Of a DNA stretch of 64,000 bases, positions 44,595 through 55,663 are shown piece after piece. A program made the position numbers and the translations under genes. The DNA is from Massilia norwichensis (lineage in GTDB: Bacteria; Pseudomonadota; Gammaproteobacteria; Burkholderiales; Burkholderiaceae_D), in the NCBI RefSeq assembly GCF_024753245.1, contig NZ_JANUGX010000017.1, positions 56,612 through 120,611 on the forward strand, given 5' to 3'. The notes beneath the pieces are model-generated. The model was not told the origin of the DNA. It saw nothing but the letters and a program-made list of their open reading frames with translations, and searched no databases. How positions within the stretch are numbered: position 1 is the first letter of the stretch; every line of letters starts with the position of its first letter.

Positions 44595-46586
44595 TTGAAC
44601 TCCAACGCACCGGACGTCGTCGACGCGCCGAAGGACGCCGCACGCGCCGCGGCCACCCATCTTCCCTACCGCCGCGACATCGACGGCCTGCGCGCAATCG
44701 CCGTGCTGTCGGTGATCCTGTTTCACGCCTTCCCGGCCCTGCTGCCGGGCGGTTTCATCGGCGTCGACATTTTCTTCGTCATCTCCGGCTACCTGATTTC
44801 CGGCATCCTGCTGCGCGAGCTCCAGCTCGGCAAGTTCAGCATCGCCGCCTTCTACGCGCGCCGCGTCAAGCGCATCTTCCCTTCGCTGCTGGCGGTGATG
44901 ATCGCCTGCCTCGTGTTCGGCTGGCTCGCGCTGTTCCCCGACGAATATGGGCAATTGGGCAAGCACGTGGGCGGCGGCGCCAGCTTCGCCGCCAACTTCT
45001 TCTATTGGGCCCAGGTCGGCTACTTCGATACCAGCGCCGACACCAAGCCGCTGCTGCACCTGTGGTCGCTGGGGATCGAGGAGCAGTTCTACATCGTGTG
45101 GCCGGCGGTGCTGGCGCTGGCCTGGCGCTGGCGCAGCAAGCTGCTGCTGGTGACCGCGCTGCTGGCGCTGCTGTCCTTCGCGCTGAACGCGGCCGGGATC
45201 AGCCACCACGCGACCGCCACCTTCTATTCGCCGCTGAGCCGCGCCTGGGAGCTGCTGGGTGGCGCGCTGCTGGCCTGTGTTGCCCATGGCCGCCCGAGCG
45301 CTGCGCCTGGCGGCTTCAAGGCGCACCTGATGGCCAGCGCCGCGCTGGCGCTGCTGGCCCTGGGCCTGGCCTTGATCACCCCGAAGCACTTCCCCGGCTG
45401 GTGGGCACTGATGCCGGTGGCGGCGGCCATGCTGCTGATCGAAGCCGGGCCGCAGGCCTGGTTCAACCGGTTCGTGCTGGGCAATCCGGTGATGGTCTGG
45501 ATCGGCCTGATCAGCTATCCGCTCTATCTGTGGCATTGGCCGCTGCTGTCCTTCGCCCAGATCGTCGAAGGCCACCTGCCGGCGCCGCAGATCCGCGCCG
45601 CGGCGCTGGTGGCGGCGGTGCTGCTGGCGTGGCTGTCCTGGCGCCTGCTGGAGCGGCCGCTGCGCGGCCTGCGCGGCGCCCGCGCGCGGGCCGCGGTGAC
45701 GCTGCTGTGCGTACTGATGGCGGGCACCGGCCTGGCCGGCGGCTACGTGTTCTGGCAGCAGGGACTGCCGCAGCGCGCGGCGATCCAGGAAAACCTGGCC
45801 AACCAGAAGGCCCTGGTCCTGGTCGAAGACAAGGCCAACGCCGCCGCCTGCAAGCAGCGCTACGGCTTCGACTCCGTCTACAAATACTGCCTGCAGGCCT
45901 GGCCCGAGCGCGAGCCGACCGTGGCGCTGCTCGGCGACAGCCATGCCTACCACGTGGTGGCCGGCCTCACCAACTACTACAAGAGCAAGGGCGAGAACCT
46001 GCTGATGCTCGGCACCCGCGTGCCCTACTGGGACCTGCCGGCCGGCGCCGACGACGAGTTCCAGAAAGCGACCCAGCCGATGCTGGAGCAGGCGCTGAAC
46101 ACGCCCTCGATCAAGACCGTCATCTTCGCCACCCACCAGCGGGTCGGCTTCGCGGACAACTTCAAGCCGATGGTGAACGCCGCGCGCGATACCTACCGCC
46201 GCTTCCTGGCCGCCGGCAAGCGCGTGATCGTCATCGAAGACGTGCCGATCCTGCCTTTCGACCCGCGCACCTGCATCAGGCGCCCCGGCGTGGCTTCCTC
46301 GGCCACGACCTCGCCCTGCGGCATCCCGCGCAGCGAATGGGACAAGCAGGTCGACCAGCACGAGCAGATCCGCCAGGAGACGGCGCGCATGTTCCCGCAG
46401 GTCGAATGGTTCCGCGCATCGAGCGCGCTGTGCGACGAGCGCTGGTGCAGCGCCATGATCGACGGGCGCCTGATGTACCGCGACACCAACCACCTCAGCT
46501 ACGACGGCGACCTGCGCGTGGGCAGCTGGTTCAGCCGATGGGCCGAACAGCAGCCCCCTGCAGCGCGGCCAGGCGGGAATCCCTGA
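44595..46586 (+). CDS. OafA/YrhL-type membrane acyltransferase with C-terminal SGNH domain
   Basis: A 663-residue O-acyltransferase likely to acetylate a surface polysaccharide. The N-terminal 370 residues are the acyltransferase_3 domain with about ten helices, opening [20 protein letters not shown] (catalytic-type His) and [19 protein letters not shown]. The C-terminal 240 residues are an SGNH hydrolase domain with [12 protein letters not shown] and the Asp/His of [10 protein letters not shown]. The start is TTG at 44595. The 3' end overlaps the convergent EAL gene by 56 bases. The 210 bases after pilC show no recognised gene, only a short open stretch. It is one of two genes wedged between pilC and pilD. 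Confidence 0.9.
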   Translation: MNSNAPDVVDAPKDAARAAATHLPYRRDIDGLRAIAVLSVILFHAFPALLPGGFIGVDIFFVISGYLISGILLRELQLGKFSIAAFYARRVKRIFPSLLAVMIACLVFGWLALFPDEYGQLGKHVGGGASFAANFFYWAQVGYFDTSADTKPLLHLWSLGIEEQFYIVWPAVLALAWRWRSKLLLVTALLALLSFALNAAGISHHATATFYSPLSRAWELLGGALLACVAHGRPSAAPGGFKAHLMASAALALLALGLALITPKHFPGWWALMPVAAAMLLIEAGPQAWFNRFVLGNPVMVWIGLISYPLYLWHWPLLSFAQIVEGHLPAPQIRAAALVAAVLLAWLSWRLLERPLRGLRGARARAAVTLLCVLMAGTGLAGGYVFWQQGLPQRAAIQENLANQKALVLVEDKANAAACKQRYGFDSVYKYCLQAWPEREPTVALLGDSHAYHVVAGLTNYYKSKGENLLMLGTRVPYWDLPAGADDEFQKATQPMLEQALNTPSIKTVIFATHQRVGFADNFKPMVNAARDTYRRFLAAGKRVIVIEDVPILPFDPRTCIRRPGVASSATTSPCGIPRSEWDKQVDQHEQIRQETARMFPQVEWFRASSALCDERWCSAMIDGRLMYRDTNHLSYDGDLRVGSWFSRWAEQQPPAARPGGNP

Positions 46587-49347
46587 GCATCTGCTCGAAC
46601 TCGCGCGCCGGCACCGGCCTGCTGAACAGGTAGCCCTGCACCTCGTCGCAGCCGCGGCTGCGCAGGTAGGCCAGCTGGGCCTCGGTCTCGACGCCTTCGG
46701 CGATCACGCGCAGGCCCAGGTCGTGGGACAGCGAGATGATCGCCGCCACCATCGCCGTGCTGTTGGTGTCGTTCTCGATGTCGCGCACGAAGGACTGGTC
46801 GATCTTCAGCACGTCGACCGGAAAGCGCTTCAGGTAGGACAGGCTCGAGTAGCCGGTGCCGAAGTCGTCGATCGAGAGCTGCACGCCCATCGCCTTCAGC
46901 TCGCGCATGGTGGCGATGGCGGCATCGACGTTTTCCATCATGAGGCTTTCGGTCAGCTCGATCTCGAGGCTGGTGGCCGGCAGCCCGGTCTCCAGCAGCA
47001 CCGATTCGATCAGGCGCGGCAGCGAGGCGTCGTTGAACTGGCGCGATGACAGGTTGACGGCGATGCGCAATTCGCCCAGGCCGCTCCTGTGCCAGGCCGC
47101 GGCCTGGGCGCAGGCGGCGCGCAAGACCCAGGTGCCCAGCGGGACGATCAAGCCGGTCTCCTCGGCCAGCGAGATGAACCGGTCCGGACGCAACATGCCC
47201 ATTTGCGGATGGCGCCAGCGTAGCAGCGCTTCCATGCCGATCACTTCGCCAGTCGCCAGCGCGATCTGCGGCTGGTAATACAGTTCGAACTCGCTGTAGC
47301 TCATGGCGTGGCGCATCGCATCGACCAGCGCCAGGCGCTCCACCGCCCTTTCGTTCATGCTGGGCAGGTAGAAGCGCACGGCGTTGCGCCCGGCTTCCTT
47401 GGCCCGGACCATGGCGATCTGGGCATGCTTGACGAGGGTCTCGGCATCGCAGCCGTCGCCGGGGAAGCCCGCGATCCCGGCGCTGCAAGTGATGAACAGG
47501 CGCTGGTCCTGTTCCGTGAAGGGCGCGGCGACCGCCGCCAGCACCTCGTTCACCATCGCGGCCGCCTGGCGCTCGTCGATGCGGCTTTCCAGCAGCAGCA
47601 CGAATTCGTCGTCGCCGGTGCGCGCCACGGTGCCGGTGGGGCCGGCCAGCGCCAGGATGCGTTCGCCGGCCTGGCGCAGCAGGCGGTTGCCGGCCGCGTG
47701 GCCCAGGCTGTCGTTGACGTGCTTGAAGTGGTCGAGGTCGAGCGCCACCACCCATACCGGCCAGCCCTGCGGGCGCGCGAACGCGATCGCGCGCGCGATG
47801 CGGTCGGTCAGCAGCACCCGGTTCGGCAGGCCGGTCAGGGTGTCGTAGTGGGCGCGGTGTTCGAGTTCGGCTTCGTACTGGCGGGCCGTGGTGACGTCGT
47901 ATTCGCTGATGACGAAATGGTCGGTCACGCCCTGCGCGTCCTTGACCGGGGCCAGGTAGATGTCGGCGAACCACCTCGCGCCGTCCTTGCGCGCGAGCTG
48001 CAGCACCACGTGGCTTTCGCGCCGCTCGCGCAGGGCATTGTGCAGTTCGTGGAGGGCCGGCTGCTCGTCGCCGTCGGGCGCCAGCATGTCGATCGGCTGG
48101 CCGATGACCTCCTCCGGGCGCAGGCCGTGCAGGCGCTGGAAGGCGGGATTGACGTGGATGATGGGTGTGCCCTCGGCCAGCGCGTCCACCAGGATGACCG
48201 CATTCGCGCTCGATTCGATGGCGCGCTGGGACAGCCGCAGCGCCTCGGACGTGCGGCGCAGGTCGGCGGTGCGCTCGTCCACCAGGGCCTGGATGTAGGC
48301 GACGCGGCGCGACCGTCCCTGCACATGGGCGGCGGCGGCGACGCTGAAGCCCAGGCCGGTCAGCAGGACAAGCACGGATCCGAGGTGGGCGATAGCGGGT
48401 TCGCGGGCACGCGAGCGCAATTCCCAGGCCTGCCCGGACACGGTGAAGCGCTGGGTGCGGTCGAACAGTACCGAGCCCACCAGCTTGCCGGGGAAAGCCG
48501 CTTCGCCGCCGTCGAGGCTGCCGAAGCGCCCCACCTCGCGCATCGTCGACTGCCCTTGCACCTGGCGGGACAGGGTGATTTCGACGCCGGGCGCCAGGTT
48601 GGCATGGCGCAGGTTCAGTTGAACGAGTTCGTAGACATCGATCAGGACTTCGCTCACGCCGCGCGCCGCGGCGCGCCTTTCGACAGATCCGGCACCGGGC
48701 GACAGCGGACCGTAGACCGGCAGCGTGATCACGATGCCGAGCCGGCCGACCGGCTCGACCATGGGTACCAGGCCGCTGGCCATCGCCTGGCCGGTGGCGA
48801 TCGCGCGCTCGGCCAGTTCGCGGTGCGGCGCGAAGGACCAGATGTCGTAACCATGCGCGGAGGCATTGCGCTGCTGCGGCGCGATCATGTCGAGCACCAG
48901 GTACAGCGGACGTTCGCCGGCGCGCACGAAGCCGCCATCCTTCTTTTCCTTGATCTCGAAATCCGGCCATACCTTGCGCCGTGCGGCCTCGTAGGCTGCG
49001 CGCTCGGCGCCAAGCACGAAGCGGTGGGAGGTCAGCCCGTGCACATACGGGTAGGTGTCGATCAAGGGCTGGGTGAAGCGGATGAACTGGGCGTCGCTGA
49101 CCTCGTCGCTCGAGCGGAACAACAGGTTGACCGCGCGCACGGCTTCGCCGGCCTCGTCGAAACTGCCTTTGATCAGGGCAATCCGTATTTCCTGGCGCCG
49201 TGCGAAGTCGTAGCCGCTGCGCGTGCGCTCCAGGCCGAGTACCGCCTGGTGCAGGAACAGGGTGATGACGATACCGCCCAACAGCGTCCCTACCGTTACA
49301 GGATGCAAGGACAACACGGGAAATGCTCGTTTCAACGACGACTTCAT
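46531..49347 (-). CDS. Membrane-bound CHASE-PAS-GGDEF-EAL protein, probable c-di-GMP phosphodiesterase
   Basis: A 938-residue signalling protein. TM1 is about 15-36, then a periplasmic CHASE-like sensor to about 315, TM2 about 319-340, a coiled coil, a PAS domain ([15 protein letters not shown]...), GGDEF from about 500 and EAL from about 680. The GGDEF motif reads GDDEF (near 576), which should block cyclase activity, while EAL residues are kept (GMEALLRW near 700, [24 protein letters not shown]). So it likely degrades c-di-GMP, a signal that governs type IV pili. ATG 49347 (MKSSLKRAF) is preferred over ATG 49389. It is divergent from pilD by 140 bases. Confidence 0.9.
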   Translation of the reverse strand: MKSSLKRAFPVLSLHPVTVGTLLGGIVITLFLHQAVLGLERTRSGYDFARRQEIRIALIKGSFDEAGEAVRAVNLLFRSSDEVSDAQFIRFTQPLIDTYPYVHGLTSHRFVLGAERAAYEAARRKVWPDFEIKEKKDGGFVRAGERPLYLVLDMIAPQQRNASAHGYDIWSFAPHRELAERAIATGQAMASGLVPMVEPVGRLGIVITLPVYGPLSPGAGSVERRAAARGVSEVLIDVYELVQLNLRHANLAPGVEITLSRQVQGQSTMREVGRFGSLDGGEAAFPGKLVGSVLFDRTQRFTVSGQAWELRSRAREPAIAHLGSVLVLLTGLGFSVAAAAHVQGRSRRVAYIQALVDERTADLRRTSEALRLSQRAIESSANAVILVDALAEGTPIIHVNPAFQRLHGLRPEEVIGQPIDMLAPDGDEQPALHELHNALRERRESHVVLQLARKDGARWFADIYLAPVKDAQGVTDHFVISEYDVTTARQYEAELEHRAHYDTLTGLPNRVLLTDRIARAIAFARPQGWPVWVVALDLDHFKHVNDSLGHAAGNRLLRQAGERILALAGPTGTVARTGDDEFVLLLESRIDERQAAAMVNEVLAAVAAPFTEQDQRLFITCSAGIAGFPGDGCDAETLVKHAQIAMVRAKEAGRNAVRFYLPSMNERAVERLALVDAMRHAMSYSEFELYYQPQIALATGEVIGMEALLRWRHPQMGMLRPDRFISLAEETGLIVPLGTWVLRAACAQAAAWHRSGLGELRIAVNLSSRQFNDASLPRLIESVLLETGLPATSLEIELTESLMMENVDAAIATMRELKAMGVQLSIDDFGTGYSSLSYLKRFPVDVLKIDQSFVRDIENDTNSTAMVAAIISLSHDLGLRVIAEGVETEAQLAYLRSRGCDEVQGYLFSRPVPAREFEQMLRDSRLAALQGAAVRPIG

Positions 49348-49487
49348 TATGCACATGGGCCTGGCGGTATCGAACCGCCATCTTGCCATGCCGGCGCCAA
49401 TCTGTCGCGTGGCCGCGTCGGCAGTGTCCAGACTGTCGAAATCCCCCTACAATAGGTTGATTCACAGAAACCGCTTATCTGCTCCCT

Positions 49488-50360
49488 ATGCAACCGGATC
49501 TTTTCCTCTTCGCCGCCCCGGGCACCATGGCCGCCGCCGTGGTCGCCGCCATCTTCGGCCTGCTGATCGGCAGCTTCCTGAATGTGGTCGTGCACCGCCT
49601 GCCGATCATGCGCCAGCGCGAGATCGACAACTACATCGCGGACAAAGAGGGCAAGCCGCTGCCCCACCCGGACCGCTACAACCTGATGGTGCCGAGGTCG
49701 GCCTGCCCGCATTGCGGCCACCAGATCGGGGCGCTGGAAAACATCCCCATCGTCAGCTGGCTGGTCCTGCGCGGCAAATGCAGCGCGTGCAAAGCGCCGA
49801 TCTCGGCCCGCTATCCGATCGTCGAAGCGGTCAGCGGCATCCTGTCGGGACTGCTGATCTGGCATTTCGGCAGCGGCTGGACCGGTCTGGCGACGCTGGT
49901 CTTCACCTACCTCTTGATCGCGATGACGCTGATCGACATCGACCACAAGGAACTGCCGGACGACCTCACCTATCCGCTGCTGTGGCTGGGCCTGCTCATC
50001 AACCTGGACGGCAATTTCGTGCCGCTGCGCGAAGCGGTGCTCGGCGCCGCCGGCGGCTACCTGTTCCTGTGGGCGGTCGCGCGCACCTATGAACTGGTGC
50101 GCGGGCAGATCGGCATGGGCGACGGCGACTTCAAGCTGCTGGCCGCCCTCGGCGCCTGGTTCGGCTGGAAGATGCTGCCGGCACTGATCGTGCTGTCCTC
50201 CTTCGTTGGCGCCGCCATCGGCATCGCCATGATCGTGATCGGCCGGACCAAGAAGGGCCAGCACATCCCGTTCGGCCCCTACCTGGCCGGCGCTGGTATG
50301 ATCGCCCTCTTCTACGGACCCGAACTGACGCGCCTGGCGATCGGGCTGGCGCAGCCTTGA
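49488..50360 (+). CDS. pilD: Prepilin peptidase / N-methyltransferase PilD
   Basis: Inner-membrane aspartic protease that removes prepilin leader peptides and methylates the new N-terminus. The 290 residues show the bilobed family features: a hydrophobic start with GLLIGSFLNVVVHRLP, the zinc-type tetracysteine CPHC...CSAC (Cys73, 76, 98, 101) in the methylase domain, and the two catalytic Asp motifs TLIDIDHKELPDD (about Asp150) and GMGDGDFKLLAALGAWFGWK (about residue 212). coaE follows with no gap. It is separated from pilC by a 5-kb insert. Confidence 0.95.
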   Translation: MQPDLFLFAAPGTMAAAVVAAIFGLLIGSFLNVVVHRLPIMRQREIDNYIADKEGKPLPHPDRYNLMVPRSACPHCGHQIGALENIPIVSWLVLRGKCSACKAPISARYPIVEAVSGILSGLLIWHFGSGWTGLATLVFTYLLIAMTLIDIDHKELPDDLTYPLLWLGLLINLDGNFVPLREAVLGAAGGYLFLWAVARTYELVRGQIGMGDGDFKLLAALGAWFGWKMLPALIVLSSFVGAAIGIAMIVIGRTKKGQHIPFGPYLAGAGMIALFYGPELTRLAIGLAQP

Positions 50361-51011
50361 ATGAATAAACTGCGGGATAAACAAGGATTCACGGTCGGCC
50401 TCACCGGCGGCATCGGCTGCGGCAAGACCACCGTCGCCGACCTGTTCGCCGCGCGCGGCGCCGCGGTCATCGACACCGACCAGATCGCGCACGCGCTGAC
50501 CGCACCCCAGGGTGCGGCGATGCCGGCCTTGATCGCCGAATTCGGCGCCGATTTCGCCACGCCGGACGGCGCCATGGACCGCGCGAAGATGCGCGCCCTG
50601 GTGTTTGCCGATCCCGGCGCGCGGGCCCGCCTGGAGGGCATCCTGCATCCGCGCATCCGCGAAGCCACCGCCGCGGCGGCCCTGATCGCCACCGGGCCTT
50701 ACGTGATGTTCGTGGTGCCGCTGTTGATCGAATCCGGCACCTGGCGCGAGCGCGTGGCGCGGGTGCTGGCGATCGATTGTCCGGAAGAGGTGCAGGTGGC
50801 CCGCGTGATGGCGCGCAATGGCTTGCCCGAAGCCCAGGTACGCGCCATCATGGCGGCCCAGGTCTCGCGCGCCCAGCGCCGGCTGGCCGCCGACGACCTC
50901 ATCCTCAACGACGCCGGCGTCGATGCGCTGCTGCCCCAGGTGGAACGCCTGCACGCCTTTTATCTTGACGAAGCGGCAAGATTAGCGAGCGATCCGAACG
51001 AGCGTTTGTAA
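50361..51011 (+). CDS. coaE: Dephospho-CoA kinase
   Basis: Catalyses the last step of coenzyme A synthesis, phosphorylating the 3'-hydroxyl of dephospho-CoA. The 216 residues carry the P-loop [12 protein letters not shown] (13-24), the [10 protein letters not shown] segment, the [11 protein letters not shown] region and [11 protein letters not shown], followed by the lid region [17 protein letters not shown]. The ATG directly follows the pilD stop codon, giving translational coupling. Order pilD-coaE-zapD is conserved in beta-proteobacteria. Confidence 0.95.
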   Translation: MNKLRDKQGFTVGLTGGIGCGKTTVADLFAARGAAVIDTDQIAHALTAPQGAAMPALIAEFGADFATPDGAMDRAKMRALVFADPGARARLEGILHPRIREATAAAALIATGPYVMFVVPLLIESGTWRERVARVLAIDCPEEVQVARVMARNGLPEAQVRAIMAAQVSRAQRRLAADDLILNDAGVDALLPQVERLHAFYLDEAARLASDPNERL

Positions 51012-51073
51012 TTTTGCCCACGATGGTTCAGAATCACGTGGTCGCGCCAGCCTACGCCGAGAGGAATGCCACT

Positions 51074-51829
51074 TTGATCGTCTACGAATACCCATTCAAC
51101 GAGCGGATTCGCACGTTGTTGCGGCTCGAGGACCTGTACGAGAAATTCAAGTTCTTTGTGAATCAGGAGCATCCTCTGCAGCACCACGTCGCCCTCGCGA
51201 CGATCTTCGACATGCTGGAAGTGGCGGGCCGCGCGGACCTCAAGTCCGACCTGCTGCAGGAACTCGAACGCCAGAAGCAAAGCCTGCTGAGCTACCGCAG
51301 CAATCCGGCCGTCGCCGCCGACGCGCTCGACGCCGTGCTGGCCGAACTCGATACCATCAGCAACGCCCTCGTCAACGCCCAGGGCAAGACCGGCCAGAAC
51401 GTGCGCGACAACGAATGGCTGATGAGCATCCGCGGCCGCACCGTGATGCCGGGCGGCGCCTGCGAATTCGACCTGCCTTCCTACTACGCCTGGCAGCATC
51501 GTTCTGCCGAGCAGCGCCATGCCGACATCGCGGCCTGGTTCGCGCCGCTGGCGCCGCTGTTCGACGCCCTGTCCCTGGTGCTGCGCCTGCTGCGCGACTC
51601 GGGCGGTCCGGTCAAGATGATCGCGGTGGCCGGCAGCTACCAGCAGATGCTGCAGGGGAAGGTCTACCAGATGCTGCGTCTGTCCATCGACGAGAACCTC
51701 GGTGCGATTCCGGAAATCTCGGCCAACAAGTACATGCTGTGGGTGCGCTTCACGAGCCAGGGCGGGGACCTGAAACCCAAGCCGCTCGAAGACGATGTAC
51801 CATTCGAGCTCACCCTCTGTAACTTCTGA
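51074..51829 (+). CDS. zapD: Cell division protein ZapD
   Basis: A 251-residue cytoplasmic protein that bundles FtsZ protofilaments at the division site. The family pattern is clear: [20 protein letters not shown] at the start, [20 protein letters not shown] in the middle and the beta-strand-rich C-terminus. The start is placed at TTG 51074 because GAGGAA lies 7 bases before it and because E. coli ZapD begins at the equivalent residue; TTG 51014 and ATG 51023 are in frame upstream but lack such a site. It sits between coaE and yacG, its usual place. Confidence 0.9.
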   Translation: MIVYEYPFNERIRTLLRLEDLYEKFKFFVNQEHPLQHHVALATIFDMLEVAGRADLKSDLLQELERQKQSLLSYRSNPAVAADALDAVLAELDTISNALVNAQGKTGQNVRDNEWLMSIRGRTVMPGGACEFDLPSYYAWQHRSAEQRHADIAAWFAPLAPLFDALSLVLRLLRDSGGPVKMIAVAGSYQQMLQGKVYQMLRLSIDENLGAIPEISANKYMLWVRFTSQGGDLKPKPLEDDVPFELTLCNF

Positions 51830-51837
51830 ACCGAATC

Positions 51838-52020
51838 ATGACCGTCGTCGCCTGCCCCACCTGCGGCAAGAAAGTGGAATGGACCCCCGCGAACAAGTTC
51901 CGCCCCTTCTGCTCCGAACGCTGCAAACAAATCGACCTTGGCGCCTGGGCCGAGGAAAAATACACGATCCCGGGCGCCGCGCCCAATGACGCCCAGGACG
52001 ATCCGCTGGCCAACCAGTAA
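51838..52020 (+). CDS. yacG: DNA gyrase inhibitor YacG
   Basis: A 60-residue zinc-binding protein that inhibits DNA gyrase by binding GyrB. Four Cys ligands are visible: Cys6 and Cys9 in ACPTCG, Cys25 and Cys29 in FCSERCK, followed by the [15 protein letters not shown] helix and tail typical of the family. It begins 8 bases after the zapD stop. This completes pilD-coaE-zapD-yacG; the mutT gene that often follows lies 2.5 kb further on and on the other strand. Confidence 0.94.
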   Translation: MTVVACPTCGKKVEWTPANKFRPFCSERCKQIDLGAWAEEKYTIPGAAPNDAQDDPLANQ

Positions 52021-52042
52021 GCCTTTTTGAAGGGGATTCCGC

Positions 52043-53477
<1,435 letters not shown>

Positions 53478-53493
53478 GTGAGGCACGCAGGAC

Positions 53494-54528
53494 TCAGGAG
53501 GCTGGGCCGAGTTCCTCGAGGCGCTTGCGGATGTCGGCCTGCACCCTCGGCTCCTGCTTGCGTGCGCGCAGTTTGTCGAGGATGAGAATCTGTGCTCGGG
53601 TCAATGCCTCCGCGGCAGGCACGGCCACATCGGGCGCCACGCCCACGCCTTCCCAATCCTTGAGCGTGACCGGATCGCGCGCCGTGGAGTTTGGCACCAT
53701 CAGTGCAAGACGGGCATTGATCGGCTTGATGAGAGAAGGATGCGCGCCGCCGCGCGTCGTTTCCCCGACGATGATCGCGCGCTTCAGGCCTTTCAGGGCG
53801 AAGGCCAGCCCCTCGGCCGCCGAAAAGGTCTCCTTGCTGGTCAGGATATAGACTTCTTTGTCTGCACTAAAACGGCTGCCCGGCACGGCCGGCGACGTCC
53901 ACTGCTGCTCGATGACATTCCCTTCGCGCGTGTAGAGATCGGCGATATGTGTCCGTTTATCGAAGAAATAACTCGCCAGCAGAGGCACCGCATCGGTGGT
54001 GCCGCCACCGTTCTCGCGCAGGTCGATGATGAGGGCATCCGTATTGGCCAGTAGCGTCATGGCCGCGCCGATAGCCGGTCCCGAATCGGCCGCGGGCGCG
54101 AAGAAGCGCGTCTTCAGGTAGCCGATATTGCCGGGCAGGCGCTCGACACGTTCGATTCCATAATTTTCTTCACGCATGCGTGCCTGCCGTTGCGCGAGGC
54201 TCGGCGCCGGCTTGGCATTCGTGGATCCCGGCGCCGGCTCCGCACTGTACAGCAAGCGCAGGTGCGGATCTTTGGTCACGTCTCGCATCATCGCCGTGAC
54301 GCTCTCGGCAAAAGCTTCTTCGCTGTCCGACTTGCCGAAGTCGGCGCGACGCAAGACGGGTTCCAGCTTGCGGGCTTTTTCGGCATCGATATAGGAGGTG
54401 TTCAGTTCCTTGACGATGCTTTGGATGATGGCGGCCCGCTCGCCGACCGGGCCGGTCTCGGCGCGTGCCGGAAAGATGGAAAACAATGCGGAAAGCAGGA
54501 TGACATGGCGATGCACGATACGCTCCAT
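53494..54528 (-). CDS. Secreted S41-family peptidase (IRBP/tail-specific protease-like)
   Basis: A 344-residue exported serine peptidase. Residues 1-23 are a signal peptide (LLSALFSIFPARAE). The core has NIGYLKTRFF, ALIIDLRENGGGTTDAVPLL, the nucleophile region TSKETFSAAEGLAFALKGLK, and IVGETTRGGAHPS. There is no PDZ domain, so it resembles the IRBP-like S41 proteins that degrade periplasmic or external peptides rather than CtpA-type processing proteases. It stands alone on the minus strand between the reductase and mutT genes and is part of the second insert in the housekeeping run. Confidence 0.87.
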   Translation of the reverse strand: MERIVHRHVILLSALFSIFPARAETGPVGERAAIIQSIVKELNTSYIDAEKARKLEPVLRRADFGKSDSEEAFAESVTAMMRDVTKDPHLRLLYSAEPAPGSTNAKPAPSLAQRQARMREENYGIERVERLPGNIGYLKTRFFAPAADSGPAIGAAMTLLANTDALIIDLRENGGGTTDAVPLLASYFFDKRTHIADLYTREGNVIEQQWTSPAVPGSRFSADKEVYILTSKETFSAAEGLAFALKGLKRAIIVGETTRGGAHPSLIKPINARLALMVPNSTARDPVTLKDWEGVGVAPDVAVPAAEALTRAQILILDKLRARKQEPRVQADIRKRLEELGPAS

Positions 54529-54594
54529 TCGCTGGGTTTGAACAAACTTGTCCGGCTTCAGCGAAGATAGCTTATCTAGACATTGATGTCTATA

Positions 54595-55008
54595 TTAATT
54601 ATGTGGATAGCGCACCCGGTCCAGCCACTCCAGCAGCGGAATGGTCGCCGGCAGTAAAGGGCTGACCGAATACCCGCCCTGCCACGCGAAGGCCTGGCCC
54701 TCCAGGCTTTGCGGCTCGCCTTCCCACTCGCGGCTGATGTAGAAGTACAGCCGCACATGCGCGTGTTCGTAGACGTGTTCGACGCAGCACCAGGGCTCGG
54801 CGCTGACGATGTGCACGCCCAGCTCCTCGACGAATTCGCGCTGCAGGGCGTGGAAGATGTCCTCGCCCTGCTCCACTTTCCCGCCCGGGAATTCCCAGTA
54901 GCCGGCATAGGGTTTGCCTTCGGGGCGCTGGCCGAGCAGCACGTCGCCGTTCTCGCGCATGAGGATGCCCACCGCGACATCGATGGGTTTGCTTTGTTTG
55001 CCCTGCAT
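54595..55008 (-). CDS. mutT: Nudix hydrolase, MutT-type 8-oxo-dGTP diphosphatase
   Basis: A 137-residue Nudix enzyme that hydrolyses oxidised dGTP (8-oxo-dGTP) to the monophosphate and so prevents A:T to C:G changes. The Nudix box GX5EX7REUXEEXGU is complete at 43-65 with REFVEELGV at its end, and the preceding GKPYAGYWEFPGGK is typical of MutT. Length is close to E. coli MutT (129). In related genomes mutT stands beside yacG and the DUF815 ATPase gene; here unrelated genes separate it from both. Confidence 0.88.
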   Translation of the reverse strand: MQGKQSKPIDVAVGILMRENGDVLLGQRPEGKPYAGYWEFPGGKVEQGEDIFHALQREFVEELGVHIVSAEPWCCVEHVYEHAHVRLYFYISREWEGEPQSLEGQAFAWQGGYSVSPLLPATIPLLEWLDRVRYPHN

Positions 55009-55087
55009 GGATGTGTCTGTCCGGGAAAATCCCGTATTGTACGCCAGGCCGCGCAGCGAACGGACGCTGCGGGCCTGGCCAGTCCAG

Positions 55088-55663
55088 CTAGCGTGCCGCC
55101 TGCCTGGCCGGATCGCGCGCCAGGTCCTGCTGTTGCTGGCGCAAGGCGGCCAGCGCGTCGCCGAATCCCTTCAGCGACAAGGGAAGCGTTACCTGCCGCC
55201 CATCCTTCTGGAGGTAGGCGAACTGGGCCAGCTTCCCTGCGCGCAGGCGCTTGAGCACGGGCGGCGTGAGGCGCCCCACCGCTTCGCAGCGGCGTGCGTC
55301 GCAGTCCGTGATCGCCAGGCGCATGTCCGGCAATGCGTCGACCTTGATGCCGATGCCGGCACGCGGTTCGGCTTGCGCCGAGAATCGCGCACGCAGGGTC
55401 GGCACCGCCGCCGAGTCGACGAAATCGACCGTCAGCCCGAGCACGACCTGGCGCTTGCGCGGATCGGCCATGACGAGCTGCGACACCATGCAGCGCTCGA
55501 CCGCCCTACCCATGTCGCCGGCCGCGACGGCACAGGACATGCCCCAGTTGCCGTAGCGTTCACTGCGGGTCTGGCGCGGCGCATCCGGCGCCGACGGGCC
55601 GGCGCCGGCCGCGCCGGACGCCAGGGCAAGCGCCAGGCCGATGGCACGCAAGACCATCCTCAT
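55088..55663 (-). CDS. IalB-family (invasion-associated locus B-like) exported protein
   Basis: A 191-residue exported protein. Signal peptide 1-23 (LALALASGAAGAG) is followed by the family opening RSERYGNWGMSCAV, conserved Cys in DCDARRCEAVG, and a C-terminal helix rich in Gln (DALAALRQQQQDLA). IalB-like proteins are periplasmic, of unclear mechanism; the invasion label comes from Bartonella. The ATG overlaps the stop of the PEP-CTERM gene (ATGA), so its translation depends on that gene. Long upstream open frame to 55918 is antisense-like noise within the PEP-CTERM gene. Confidence 0.82.
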   Translation of the reverse strand: MRMVLRAIGLALALASGAAGAGPSAPDAPRQTRSERYGNWGMSCAVAAGDMGRAVERCMVSQLVMADPRKRQVVLGLTVDFVDSAAVPTLRARFSAQAEPRAGIGIKVDALPDMRLAITDCDARRCEAVGRLTPPVLKRLRAGKLAQFAYLQKDGRQVTLPLSLKGFGDALAALRQQQQDLARDPARQAAR

